A DNA stretch of 64,000 bases from Heterohyrax brucei. Lineage: Eukaryota; Chordata; Mammalia; Hyracoidea; Procaviidae. The stretch is taken from assembly GCA_028571685.1 (NCBI GenBank), contig CM053156.1:85377049-85441048 (forward strand). The letters are read 5' to 3'. Position numbers and translations under genes: made by a program. Below, piece after piece: positions 47,491 to 59,160 of the stretch. Numbering within the stretch: the first letter of the stretch is position 1; each line of letters starts with the position of its first letter. A model generated the notes under the pieces. The model ran no database searches and was not told the DNA's origin. It saw only the letters and a list, made by a program, of their open reading frames with translations.

Positions 47491-47789
47491 TCCTGGCTCT
47501 TAGACACAGAGAAGGGCAGGGAGTGATAACCAGAGAGAGGGGACTGCGCCCTGGTGGGCAGGTCGACTACCGCTCGATATTTCATCTCAGCGCTAATGTC
47601 TGCTAGTAAACAGGCTGACCACAGTGTGCTCTGTCGTGTGTTTGGGAGCCACTGAAAGTTGAAAACTGAGATCTGTAATTTCCAAATCCTAATTAAACTG
47701 AGGAGAAAAAAGAAACTATCACAGAGCGGGAGAAGAAATGGCAAAGAAAGCCTGAAGTCTCTGCCCACTTAAGAGTTTTTTGCAGAAAC

Positions 47790-49860
47790 TAGTGTGGGCA
47801 CAAATGCCACATACTTGAAGAACAAAAAAGTTAAAAGAGGCCCATGAGAGCCAAAATATGACCTTGAGTACATCTCATCTGAATTTGGAGACCATTTCAG
47901 GAATACATTTGATGCAATGAACACCAGTGACAAAGATCAGACAAGTTGTGGGATAACATCAGAGATATTGTACAAGGTCCGACAATTAAATTTGTGAACT
48001 CATCCTAGAAAAAAATGGTACATCCCTCATTGCTGCGTGTCACTACAGTCACCTTCCAGGTCCTCCCCTTAGGAAGCTAGGCACCAATGCCAGTGCCTAG
48101 TCCACCCTTCAAAGCAGTTTTGGAACTCTTTCTGGAATGGCCATCAGAGCTGTCATCATATTACACTTGATGTCCTGAATGCCATCCAAATGTCTTCTTT
48201 TCAATATTTCCTTTATCTTTGGGTAAAGAAAAAAGTCACTGGGGGCCAGATCAGCTGAGTAGGGCAGATGTTCCAATATTGTGATTGTTTACTGGCTAAA
48301 AACTCTCTCACAGACAACTATACAATTAAGTTCCTGAACTTGTCACCATGCCACCATGCACAATGGCCATTCTAAAATTGCTTTGAAGGGTGGACTAGGT
48401 GCTGGTGTCAGTGAATAGCTTCCCAAGGGGATTACTTCAAAGGTGACTGTAGTGATATTCAGCAATGAGGTATGTAGCACTTAGAACAGTTAAGTTCATG
48501 GACTTAATTGTCAGACCTTGTACATGAAGAAAGCCAAAGGTCATTAAAAAGACGAAAATAAGAAGGATGTCAGAAGGGACTCTGAAACTGCTACAGCAAA
48601 TGGAAGGAGTGATGAAGTAAAAGATGAACAGAAGATTTCAAAGGGTGGTTCAAGAGACAAAGTGTTAAAATGAAATGTTCAAAGACCTGGAGAGAGACAA
48701 CCAAAACAGAAAAATATGCTTGCCATCTATCAAGCTGAAAGAACTGGAGAAAAAAAAAAAAAAATCAAGCCTCCAGTTACAATTTCAAAGAATTTCTAGT
48801 GGAAAAATATTGACCGATACAGGAAGCATCAGAAGAAGATGGAAGGAATATACAAAGCCACTGTACCCAAAAGAACTGGTCTGCATTCAGATATATAATC
48901 AAGAACTGATGGTACTGAAGGAAGAAGTCTAAACTGCACTGAAGGCACTGGTTAAAATCAAGACTTGATGGAATACCAGTTAAGATGTTTCAACAAATGG
49001 ATGCAGCCCTGGAGGTGTTTGCTCATCTATATATGGAAGACAGCTACCTGTCCAACTACTAGAGGAGATCCACATTTGTGCCTATTCCAAAGAAAAGTGG
49101 CCCAATTGAATTCAGAAATTGTCAAGCTGTATTATTAATATCTCGTGCAAGTAATTTTTTTCTGAAGATAATTAAAACATGATTGCAGTATACATCAAAG
49201 GAAATTGCTAGATTGCAGTATACATCAAAGGAAATTGCTAGAAAGTCAAGCAGGATTCAGAAGAGGATGTGGACCCAAGGGTATTGTTACTGTTGTCAGA
49301 TGGATACTGGCTGAAAGCAGAGAACACCAGAAAGATGTGTACTTGTGTTTTATTGACTATGTAAAGGCATTTGACTGTGGGCCATAACAAATTATGGATA
49401 GCACTGCAAAGAACGCTTAATCATGCTCATATATATCCTCTACATAGAGGAAAAGGCAGCAGTTCCGAAACAGCAAGGGGATACTGTATGCTTTATATCA
49501 GAAAAAGTGTGCATCAGGATGGTATCCTTTCATTGTACCTATTCAATCTCTATGCTGAACAAATAATCCGAGAAGATGGACTGTATGAAGAGAAGCACAA
49601 CATCATATTGGAGGAAGACTCATTAACAACATGTGATAAGCCGATGGCACATCCTTATTGAAAGCTAAAAGGACTGGAAGCACTCACTGATAATGATTCA
49701 AGACATCAATATAAAGACAACAAAAATCCTCACAACTGAACCGATACGCAGCAGCATCCTCAATAGGGAGAAAATATAACAGTTGTCAAGGATTTCATTT
49801 CACATGGATCTCAAACTAACACTAACGAAAGAGGCAGTCAGGAGAATGAGAAATGGTGTC
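47790..49860 (+). mobile_element. RTE (BovB-like) LINE, plus strand, interrupted by M4
   Basis: Collinear with the RTE coding strand: GAATTTGGAGACCATTTC at 47880, resuming after M4 with AAGAAAGCCAAAGGTC (48525), GAAGATGGAAGGAATATAC, GGAATACCAGTTAAGATG, and the RT segment near 49240-49380 (SQAGFRRGCG, CFIDYVKAFDC). Mutations: a 27-28 bp direct repeat at 49186-49236 (GATTGCAGTATACATCAAAG twice), frameshifts after AFDC, and several stops. Inactive. Confidence 0.85.
47973..48520 (-). mobile_element. Mariner-derived foldback element M4 inside the RTE
   Basis: 548 bp between TA dinucleotides (47971-47972, 48521-48522). Left arm about 47973-48144 is the inverse of the right arm about 48363-48520, with a centre of about 220 bp in the opposite orientation to M1. 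The RTE reading continues on both sides. Confidence 0.87.
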
Positions 49861-49909
49861 ATAGTCATCTAGTGCTGCTGTAATAGAAACAGCACAAGGG
49901 GATGGGGAG

Positions 49910-50020
49910 AAAACCAAAACCAAACCACACTCATTGCCATCGAGTCAATTCCCACTCATAACAACCCTATAGGACAGAGTAGAACTGCTCCATAGGCTGT
50001 CTGTGCCATCAGGGCTCCAA
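49910..50020 (-). repeat. AfroSINE, minus strand, partial
   Basis: CTCATTGCCATCGAGTCAATTC, ACAACCCTATAGGACAGAG, GTAGAACTGCTCCATAGGC, ending CCATCAGGGCTCC. Confidence 0.82.
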
Positions 50021-50049
50021 AGGAGGCTTAAGAAACACACAAAAAACAA

Positions 50050-51330
50050 TAATAAAGTGGCAGAAGTAAGTGACTTCTTATCAGTAATTGCAGTGAATAC
50101 AAATCAACTAAATGTCCAGTTAAAAGGCAGAGAGTGGCAGAACAGAGAAGAACATGATGCAGACACAACCCTTAGACCCAAGGACAGAAATAGGTTGAAC
50201 GTTAAAGGATGGAACAGAAGGTTACATGCAAATAACAAAGGAGAGTTGGGGTGGAAATCTTAGTTTCAGACACAGTAGGCTTCAACACAAAATCTGTTAA
50301 AAGAGATAAAAAGTGGATATTATATAGCGATAAAAGGGTCAACTCATCAAAAGACTTAACAATCATGCACACAAACATACACACATAGGACTGTGAATCA
50401 AGTTCACAAACTTTCTAGAAAAAGAGCTACATATCTCACTGCTGAATGTCACTATGGTCACCTTTGAAGTACTCCCCTTGGGAAGCTATCACCTATGTCA
50501 GCACCTTCAAAGCAATTGTAGAACCTTTATTTTCTTGGAATGGCCATCAGAGCTGTCATCAAATTACCCTTGATGTCCTGAATGTCATCAGAATGTCTTC
50601 CTTTCAATATTTCCTTTATCTTCAGGTAAAGGAAAAAGTCACTGGGGGCCAGATCAGGTGAGTAGGTAGGATCTTCCAAACTCCCTCAAAGACAACTATA
50701 CAATTAAGTTCATGAACTTGCACCTTGCCACCGTGCACAATGGCCATTCCAGAAAGAGTTCCAAAATTGCTCTGAAAGGTGGACTGAAGCACTGGAATCA
50801 GTGCATAGATTCCCAAGGGGAATACTTCAAAGGTGACTGTAGTGATATTCAGCAATGAGGTATTTAACAGGTAGAACACTTGAGTTCACATACTTAATTG
50901 TCAGACCTCGTATATGTGTACTCAACATCAAAGCAGCTAAATATGTAAGGCAAACACGGATAGAATTGAAGGGAGAGATACCACTACGTTGACAGTTGGA
51001 GACTTCAATACACCACTTTCAGTACTGGACTGAACATCTAGAAAGAATATTAATTAGACTTCACTGACAAATACGGAACATTTCAGCCAACAACATAATA
51101 CACATTCTGCTAGGGCACACATGGCTCATTTCTCCAGGATAAAACCACACTAGATGACATAGTAAATCTTGATGAATTCAAAAAGGTTGAAGTTTTACAA
51201 AAGGTTGTCTCTGCAGTGGAGTGAAGCTAGACATCAATAACAGAAAGAAAAAAGCTGGAAAATACACAAACATGTGGTAATTAAACAACACAACATTAAA
51301 CTACCAATAGGTGAATGAAGGAATTTGTAA
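50050..51330 (+). mobile_element. L1 LINE ORF2 fragment, plus strand, interrupted by M5
   Basis: Reads as the start of L1 ORF2 (endonuclease domain): CAGTAATTGCAGTGAATAC, AGGCAGAGAGTGGCAG, CAAATAACAAAGGAGAG, then after M5 GAATTGAAGGGAGAGATACC, GGAGACTTCAATACACCAC, GAATGTGTATTATGTTG-inverse, CATGTGGTAATTAAACAAC. It has frameshifts and is truncated at both ends. Confidence 0.72.
50388..50910 (-). mobile_element. Mariner-derived foldback element M5 inside the L1
   Basis: 523 bp with TA at 50386-50387 and 50911-50912. Right end TTAATTGTCAGACCTCG; the left end is mutated (GGACTGTGAATCAAG). Same orientation of the centre as M4 and M7, with part of the centre missing. Confidence 0.82.
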
Positions 51331-51340
51331 CCAAATGCCT

Positions 51341-51950
51341 GTTGGGTTCTTATCCTGTCTTATTAGCCAATCAAAATAAGACGGGTGCCAACTGAAGGGC
51401 AACAGAAAAGTGGCAAATTTATTGTCTGTGCAGACAAGGACCAAACACAGGGTCTGGCGACCTGTAAGATGCAAGCTCCTGATTTGAGGGAGCAAGGACC
51501 TTGTTATGTCTAAATGCTTCTGGGGTTCAGAACTGATGCCTGGAACTTTCTGTCCTTTGCCTGCCCTTGCTGGTGTTTGGAGTGGGAACGCGAAGTCACT
51601 TCCTAGTGGGGATGACATCTGAGTTATGGGAGCTGTACTTAAAAGGGCTCGGGCTCATCTGTGGGCTGGAAAATAGCTTCCTTCCCAGTAATCTGGTCCA
51701 GGGTCAGGTTTAGGATGTGTCTAGTCAGTCTGCACATGCTCCAAGGTCTAGTGTGAACTGGTTTTGTGGGCATAGCCACCACAGGCTACAGCATCCTGAA
51801 AAATGTTGCTGAAGGCAAGTCAAGAAGTAGGGAGGACAGGAAGGGTGTCAGTTGGGGGTTTCAATCCTTCTTCTAATAGGTTCTTTTTAATTGTAAAAGG
51901 GGGTTAGGTCAGAGTTCTCCTGTAGCTTCTTCACTGTGGAAAGGGGTGAA
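51341..51950 (-). repeat. ERV LTR, minus strand
   Basis: On the minus strand it ends GGATAAGAACCCAACA and has GACAATAAATTTGCC (AATAAA) upstream. The 3' end resembles the plus-strand LTR at 43250-43674. The 5' boundary is uncertain. Confidence 0.5.
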
Positions 51951-53435
51951 GTTAGGGGCCTTCATGGACCCTTTGCACGCCTTCTCAAGGGGTTGGCTGG
52001 AGCCTTTGAACTACCACTTGGAGATGAAGCTTTTCCAGCCTAGAAGGTACAAACCTTATGAAGAATTTGAAAAGACAGGAACCAGAAAGTAGCAAGAGAA
52101 GAAAACACACTAGAGGCCCCAGGAGGAGCAGGAACAACTTCACAGAGGGAAGAGTGTTTCTGACCGGTTCCCCAGACGCCCTCTGCTGTCCTGTTCTTTC
52201 TAAGGATATGTAGCCATTCCACTTCTGTATAAATCTTTTTGACGTGGAGAATGATGACAAAAGCTTGCATTGTTTATTGTAAATGGTACATTCCAGTTGT
52301 CACTCAGGATGCACACCTGTGTTATGAGGGAGGGGACATTTCTTTGGATGTTGGGATACCCAGGTCTAATAGTCTGACTATAGGCTTGAGCGATAATGGA
52401 CCCCATTACAGCTACTTGATCTCAATTTGATTTTAAAACTTAGAACACTGAGCTGTGAAGGCTGAGCTATAGCCTGAAGGACACCCATAGTGTCCCCTAT
52501 GGGCAAGGTTATTAAGGGGCTCCCCCATCCCCTAGGCTGTGACAGATCCAGCCTGAGGATTTTCTCCTAAGCGATGGTTGGAGAGGAGTGTATGAGGGAG
52601 TAAGTAGCCCCATTAGCTCCAGAACTTTCCTGTGGTCTCTTTGCATCCTGGGCAACCCTGGGTGACCACAGTGAGACCCACAGTAAGGACCATATAATGT
52701 TTGGTTAAGGCTCACGTGGGCGAGAATGGATTATTTGGAGCAAAGAAAATGGTTAAATGTCACAGGGAGTCAACACCAAGTCATATAAAACTGAAGAGTA
52801 ATTATTAGCAAAGCCACAATAATATACACAGCCACTAAAGGGTGGTGGGGACCCTGGAGGGGTAGAGGTCATGTGCTACAGGTGTTAACTAAAAGGTCAG
52901 CAGTTCGAGTCCACCAGGTGCTGCTTAGAAACTCTAGGGAAATTCTACTCTGTCCTGTAGGGTTGTCATGAGTCAGAATTGACTTGATGGTAACGGTTTT
53001 TTCTTGTCTTTTTTTTTTTTGGTAAAGGGTGACTGGACTGGGGTGTTAGATCACTTGTCTTTTATGGGTTATTTTTCTTGAACAACTACCAAATCTCCTG
53101 TCTGTTGAGCTCTTCAGGGAGGGTCACCCCAGACTTGCTTCTCTGTCTCCAGAAGTTTTAGCCTTGGTGACAGTTTCAGCCGTCTTTATTGAGGAGTAAT
53201 GGACTCCAATTCTCACTCTTTCTAGTCTACAGAAGAATGGGTGGTTAATAAGACGAGACAGGGCCTTTGCCACCTGTTTCATATAGGTCACAATCCATCT
53301 CCCAGCATTTCATCAGGGAAGAATGAAGTGGGTGTCAGAGGGGAAAGACAGGTCATCCTCAGTGTATCAGGTTGTTGATGACTAGATTGCCTGCAAGGCC
53401 TACAGACAGGCACAGACCAGGGTCTTTTGTTTTAA
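51951..53435 (-). mobile_element. Degraded ERV-like internal sequence with an AfroSINE
   Basis: Follows the minus-strand LTR and reads like old retroviral sequence (GGACGTGGAGAATGATGAC, GTTCTTGAACAACTACC-type segments), but no protein domain can be aligned. An AfroSINE on the plus strand lies at about 52845-53005 (GGTCAGCAGTTCGAGTCCACC ... AATTGACTTGATGGTAACGG). Confidence 0.35.
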
Positions 53436-54430
53436 ATGAGGATATTAACTTGCATGCCTGAGGAAGGGTCTTCTGTATATTTTGAAAGGGCTCAGTTTAC
53501 ACCTGCTTCTACGGGCAACCCATGCAGTGATGCAAGTCATGGGGAGCCTCCAGGGGATGCTGGACTCACAGACCTGGGACCTTCCATCCTTTACAATGGT
53601 ATGAGCCATTTTCTTGATATAAACCTTTCTCTGTGTGTGTGTGTCACACACATACACGTATATATGAGGTCTGACAAGGTCACGCACAATTCTTCTAAGT
53701 GCTACAGTCCTCATTGTGCATGGTGCCAAGGTGGCAAGTTTGTGAACTTAATTGTATAGTTGCCTGTGAGGGAGTTTTTAGCCAGTAAACAAATAACTGT
53801 ATTGGAACACCCACCCTACCCACCTGATCTGGCCCACAATGACTTTTGTCTTTACTTGAAAATAATACTGAAAGGAAGGCAGGACATCAAGGGTAATATG
53901 ATGACAGCTCTGATGGCCACTCCACAAAGAATTCCAAAACTGCTTTGATGGGTGGACTAGGCACTGGCATGGGTGCATAGCTTTGAGAGTGGAATACTTC
54001 AAAGGTGACTGTAGTGATAATCAACAATGAGGCATGCAGCACTTTTTCTAGGATGATTTTGTGAACTTAATTGTCAGACTTTGTACATATACACTTGACT
54101 GTTTTTGCACCTCTAGAAAGCTCAGCCTAAGCCAAGGCTTTTCCTGATTCACATGATTGCAGGGGCTGACAAACCCAACATCAGCAAGTCAGATGATAGA
54201 TTGCAACAGCTAATGAATAGCAAAGCTGGCAGGTTAGTGGACTGGTTGCTGGCTCACAGCCTGAACAAGCTGATGAATCCCAAAGTCAGCACATTGCTGG
54301 CTAAACTACCAAGAATCAGAGGTCAGCTGAAGATGAGCTGGATGCAGAATCCAATGCAAGCCAGTACATTTTGCCAGATGTCCACATATATTGCAAGTAT
54401 GACACAAATAGGGGATGACTACAGTGGATC
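53436..54430. repeat. LTR-like sequence split by mariner M6
   Basis: 53560-53664 resembles the end of an ERVL/MLT2-like LTR (GATATAAACCTTTCTCTGTG plus a short TG/CA and TATA run). 54150-54430 is related to the minus-strand LTR at 7230-7330 (GCTGACAAACCCAACATCAG and repeated AGCAAAGCTGGCAGG-like units). Confidence 0.4.
53665..54083 (+). mobile_element. Mariner-derived foldback element M6, truncated left arm
   Basis: 419 bp; ends TGAGGTCTGACAAGG and, inverted, CAAAGTCTGACAATTAAG, with TA on both sides. The right arm is complete but the left arm has only its first 55 or so bases, then jumps to the GGTGGCAAGTTTGTGAACTT centre. Confidence 0.78.
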
Positions 54431-56635
54431 ATAAAATGTAGGATGAATTACTGATCTGTCAAATCACATCATAATTGCCTGTCACTGTGTAAAATAAGGC
54501 TCTTTAAACTGGCTAAGGAGAAAGCAAAAAGTTTTATTGTTGAATAAAATGGCTCCATACGAGGACAGGGAGCACCATGTGTAGCACTCCAGTGTTCAAA
54601 AAGAAAGGGAAGTTTTATACATAAGGGCTTGGGTTTACAATAATGGCATAAGTAAATCTTTCATAATGTCAGTTACTCCACTTGCCATTGCAGACTTCCT
54701 AAAGCCAATTTGCTTAAGTATTTTTCATAACATTTACATGAGAACAGAACATTTCTGTTACAATCCTTTTAGAATATTCTTATCACATACATAAAGAAGC
54801 TAATCACGTAGTTGTTGACTCAGATTTGGGAAGCATGTCAAAGGCAAATTGATTCACATGATTCTGGAATTTAGTCATACCAAGGGCCTCAGATTTTATG
54901 TCACTCTCACACATTTACACCTTTTGATCATGAATTTCCCTAAGGATTCTTTATAAAATTCATTATAGGAATGTTTTTTTTCTATATGGGTTCTTTGCCT
55001 CAGATTTTAGATTGCTCTCATGCACAGCTAAACCAAGAACCTGGATCCAGCCAAGTTGATACATAACCTTAAGCATCACAGGCAGATGCCATGAATTAAC
55101 TTGAGTGTAAACGTCCTGACTCTCCCAAGTACCTACCCCTCACTCCAATCTGGGTTTGGTTCCCTGATTAACAGAACTCATCTGGGCTCTGCGGACCTCT
55201 GGGTTTGAGGCCATTGACCTAATGTCAGAAATAAGCCATTGACTCCTAAAACAGAAACTAAGCTAATCCTCCCTGCACACCAAAGCCGAAGTTTGGGTGA
55301 GTGCAGCATCTGTACCTCCCTTTTCACAATCCTCTTCCTCCATCCTTCTTCTGCTGGAGACCTCTGCTCACCTAAGTTCTGCTTCTTTCTGGGATGGAGT
55401 AATGGGCACCTGATTCCAGCAGACCTTCCAAGAGACAAAGGAGGAAGGGGGCAGTAGCCTGGGGAAGCTCCTTGCCAGATACAGAAAGGTGATCTTTTGC
55501 CGTGCCTCTGGTAAGGGAGTCCATTCTGTTGGCACAGCTGAGGCTGCTACTGTTTACGGGGGACTCCAGTAGGAATATTCTACACTGTTTTCTACTTCCA
55601 TCCTTTTTCCGCAACGAAGCTACTGGTTTTCTCGATTGCATTTTTCCCCAACTGTAGGGAAAAGGCCTTGGATTATCAGGAATCCTCCCCTTCCTTAAGC
55701 CCCTAGAGATTATATATCCATATCAGTTTCCTAGTGGCTTTCAGTTCAGATCTAAAATAGAGTGTTGGTGTTATGGGGTAGCACTGGTCAAGATGTACCA
55801 GGGCAAATATGGCCAAGGATGCAGGCCCACCTTCCCACGTGCTCCATCCTTTTTCCCTACCTGAGCGGACTCAGGATTCTCTGGAAAGCTAACTTGAAGC
55901 TTAGGGAGAATGGGTGTAACCTGTGGGGCCAGTTACTCCTTTGACATTTTTCCATGCCTTGATTTGATGAGGTGTCAAAAACCCTCAGTGCTTTTTCTGA
56001 TCCTCAAACTCTGATGCCCATTCTGTAGACTTGGCACACTCCAACTGGGCAAACTAATTTGCTGCAGTCTGGCTGTTTCCAGTGAAGAATTATTGCTCCA
56101 GGATGCAGGCGGGAAGAGCCAAGACATGCAGAGTTGTCAAAAAACTGGACAATCTGGGCTCCAAATGAGGAGCACGGCTAAAGGGCCGGGTCCTTGAAGT
56201 GAAAAACAATGGCGGCTGAATAGGTAGTTGTCTTAGAGCAGTTCTTAGAATGATATGGGATTGTCACCAGCAGGACTGGGTCCCACGGGATGAGATAACA
56301 TGGCTAAGGGTCTGGACAAATGCTATTAGAAATGTGTGTAGGAGTCTTCAGACTTATCTTCATTGACTTGACATATGACGTAGCCAAGAGGCCCAAAGCA
56401 ACAAAATTGGAGAACGGTTTGAGCACAGTTATACGATCTGACCCTGGAATCTGCAAGGCACTGGAAAGCTGACTTCAAGGCGAGAGAGCTAAAAGGACCT
56501 TGTATCTAGGACTGGAACTGAGCACTCAGGAACAGCAACACTTCCATGGGTGGAAGACCGATTCATCAGACAGATCAGAACAGAGACTAGAAAGTATGAA
56601 GGAAAAACAGGGAAGGGAGCTTTCATAGGAGTCTC
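54431..56635. other. Unassigned; probably old ERV-derived sequence
   Basis: AT-rich part (54480-55100) has TTTTATTGTTGAATAAAATGG, which could be an inverted LTR poly(A) region. The rest (55100-56635) has no ORF above about 90 codons and no repeat I recognise with confidence. No similarity to units A-D. Confidence 0.3.
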
Positions 56636-56636
56636 T

Positions 56637-57296
56637 GGAGATGTGGGACACTGTCCTTTCACCTGGCAGCTGTCTTCAAATCATAGAGCACTCATCTCCC
56701 CATGCAGAGTATCAGATTCTTTGGCCAGTGTATTTAGGACTTAGTTTTTCTTATGGGCTGAATTCACTCAAGAAACTTGAATGTGAATCCAAGTTCCATG
56801 TACCATTCATGAGAGATAAGTAACACAGCCTGAGCTATGGTTTATTGAAGAAAAACTTTATTACAAGAAGAAGACAACAAAGCATCGGAAAGAAACGGTG
56901 TATGAAAATAAAACAAGTCAACCATTCTCACTTAACTAAAGACTTCTAATTTTCTATTCTGTTTGGCTGCAGGATATAGAAAATTAATCTATTTAGTTAC
57001 TAGTGACATACCTCATATAGAGAACAGGTGGTCAGGAGACTTCTGCTGAAATTCCCTCAGAGGCGGGAGAACTAGTGATTTGTGGTGGCAATTTTCTGTC
57101 TTCTTATGACAGTAGAGGCAGTATATGGGAACAAAGCTCCGCCCACGGGCCTTGCCCACACAGCTCTCCCTCAGTGTCTTCCGTGGCAGAGATGTAATTT
57201 ACTGCTCAAGCACCTCCCCTTCTCCCTGCCCACATGCTTCTCCCAGAGACCAAAAAAAATATTTTAAAAAGGCTTTCTCCGATGTACAGTGCAGTG
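56637..57296 (-). other. Unit D 3'UTR with AATAAA at 56841-56846
   Basis: Aligns with 1-640 and 32454-33000. TTTATT at 56841-56846 is the conserved poly(A) signal (minus-strand AATAAA). No mariner is present. Confidence 0.6.
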
Positions 57297-57496
57297 TACA
57301 TCCAAATTCTTGCTCCTTCTCTCTGGAATCACAGCTTCTATTGTGGGTCCTCCGATGTATGAGCAGCGACTTAGTTAAAGCACTGGCCACACTAACTGCA
57401 AACAGAAGACATTTCATTTGAGTGTGTCTCCAGATGTCTGCTGAGGCCTGGCTTCTGGTTTAAGCCTTAGCTACAGTCACTGCACACATATGGCTT
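57297..57496 (-). pseudogene. Relict fingers after the unit D stop
   Basis: In the same frame as the array, after the TAG come KPYVCSDCS, a stop, GLNQKPGLSRHLETHS, then SVCS, a stop, CGQCFN, a stop. The stops replace codons that are Glu or Cys/Gln-type in other fingers. At least two fingers were lost by nonsense mutations without frameshift. Confidence 0.78.
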
Positions 57497-59160
57497 CTAC
57501 CCTGAGTGTGTCCTTTGGTGGAGAAGGAAGCTTGACTCCCGGTTAAAGCCACGCCCGCACTCCGGGCACAGGTATGGCTTCTCTCCTGAGTGTGTCCCCT
57601 GGTGAGTAAGGAGGATTGACTTCTGGCTGAAGCCTCGCCCACACTCCGGGCACACGTACGGCTTCTCACCAGAGTGTGTCCTCAAGTGTGTGATGAGATT
57701 GGACTTGTGGCTAAAGCCTCGCCCACACTCCTTGCACACATACGGCTTCTCCCCTGAGTGTGTCCTCTGGTGATTAAGGAGGACTGATTTCTGGGCAAAG
57801 CCTCGCCCACACTCAATGCAAACATAAGGCTTCTCCCCTGAGTGTGTCCTCTGGTGTATAAGGAGGCTTGATTTTTGAGTGAAGCCTTTGCCACACTCAC
57901 TGCAAGCAAAAGGCTTTTTATCTGTATGTTTCCACTGATGTCCAATGAGGCCTGACTTCTGGCTAAAGCCTCGTCCACACTGCAGGCACACATATGGTTT
58001 CTCCCCTGAGTGTGTCCTCTGGTGGGTGATCAGATTTGACTTATGGCTAAAGCCTCTCCCACACTCCAGGCACACATGTGGCTTCTCTCCTGAGTGTGTC
58101 CTCTGGTGCATCAGGAGGACTGACTTCTGGGTAAAACCTCGTCCACACTCCTGGCACACATGTGGTTTCTCCCCTGTGTGTATCCTCTGGTGTAAAGGGA
58201 GGCTGGATTCCCAGTTAAAGCCTTGTCCACAGTCCTTGCACACATGTAGCTTCTTCCCTGAGTGTGTCCTCTGGTGTACAAGGAGGTCTGACTTTCGTCT
58301 AAAGCCTCGCTTACACTCCTTGCATACATGTGGTTTCTCCCCTGAGTGGGTCCTCTGGTGGAGAAACAGGCCTGACTTCCGGCTAAAGCCTCGTCCACAC
58401 TCCAAGCACAAGTAATGTTTCTCACCTGAGTGTGTCCTCTGGTGCCTGAGGAGAGTCGACGGGTGGTTAAAGCCTTGATGACACTCCTTGCACACATGTG
58501 GCTTCTCCCCTGAGGGTATCCTCTCATGTAACAGAAGGCCTGATTCTTGGTTAAAGCTTTGCCTGTACTCCCTGTACACATGAGGCTTTTCCTTTGAATG
58601 TGTCCTCTGGTGCATAAGGAAGACTGTTTTCCGGGTAAAGCCTTGCCCACACTCCGTACAAATATAGGGCTTCTCCTGCAGGAGAGACCTTTGCTTTGTG
58701 ATGAAGTCTGACTTCAGGCTGCAGCCTGGGTCCTCCTCTCTGCAGCCGACTGCTCCAAACCTTGAGGTTTCTGATGCCTTCAAGCCTCCATCCCTTTCCA
58801 CAGCCTTCACCCTGCGGGCTGAGCTGGACTCTACCTCCGTGTTGCCTTCTCCAGGGCTCGTCGATTGTTCCTGGGATGGGCAGGAGAACGGCCTGGAAGT
58901 CTGTCTCTCCCCTGTCCGCCCACACAAAGGTCTGGAGACTTCATCTGGTTCTTGACCTTCTGAGTTTCCCCTCTGGCAGCTCTGCTCCGAATCCCGCTGC
59001 TCTGGCTGCTTCTGACGCCCTGGGCTGGGAAGTCCTGGAGGGAGGTGATGCTCCGCACAGAAGCCTGGGAGGCGTGGAAGCAGGTGCTGGCTGAGGACCC
59101 TCTGACAGGGGACGGCCGGGAGGCTGGAGGGGCAGGGCTGGTGTTCGGGCTGCGGTTCTG
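57497..59160 (-). CDS. ZNF343: Unit D exon 4: linker plus 14-finger array
   Basis: Starts after ctctctccag, phase 1. Linker with [19 protein letters not shown] and [13 protein letters not shown] segments, about 155 aa. Fourteen finger modules follow; 13 have all four zinc ligands. Finger 2 ([10 protein letters not shown] ... HERIP) has Tyr for both Cys and Pro for the last His and should not fold around zinc. Contact residues (-1,2,3,6): F1 RTVM, F3 HSTR, F4 RSGL, F5 RSDV, F6 WSSL, F7 QSVM, F8 HSNT, F9 QSGG, F10 QSSI, F11 QSVN, F12 HSNT, F13 QSIT, F14 RSSL. F9/F10 use a HTDKKP linker. Confidence 0.9.

Larger units (their letters stand above)
45415..47775. repeat. Tandem array of diverged ~325-bp monomers, class unknown
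   Basis: A recurring phrase, GGCTGCTGTGTGCTAGGAAG or close variants, occurs at about 45629, 46163, 46497, 46819 and (weaker) 47592. A second phrase, CAACAAGGCAGAC(C/G)T..CT followed by GTCCATTTGGAG, recurs in step. Spacing is about 322-334 bp once the AfroSINE at 45810-45975 is discounted. It starts near GGAAGATAGCAGTGTGGGCAG, which could be the 5' end of a LINE 5'UTR built of promoter monomers. No ORF is supported. Confidence 0.6.

Noticed and set aside
57945..58415. Plus-strand ORF of 156 codons with a repeated [12 protein letters not shown] pattern, and similar ones at 2121-2813, 26094-26405, 33687-34085
   Set aside because: Antisense shadow of the C2H2 array; the 84-bp finger period makes repeated antisense peptides.
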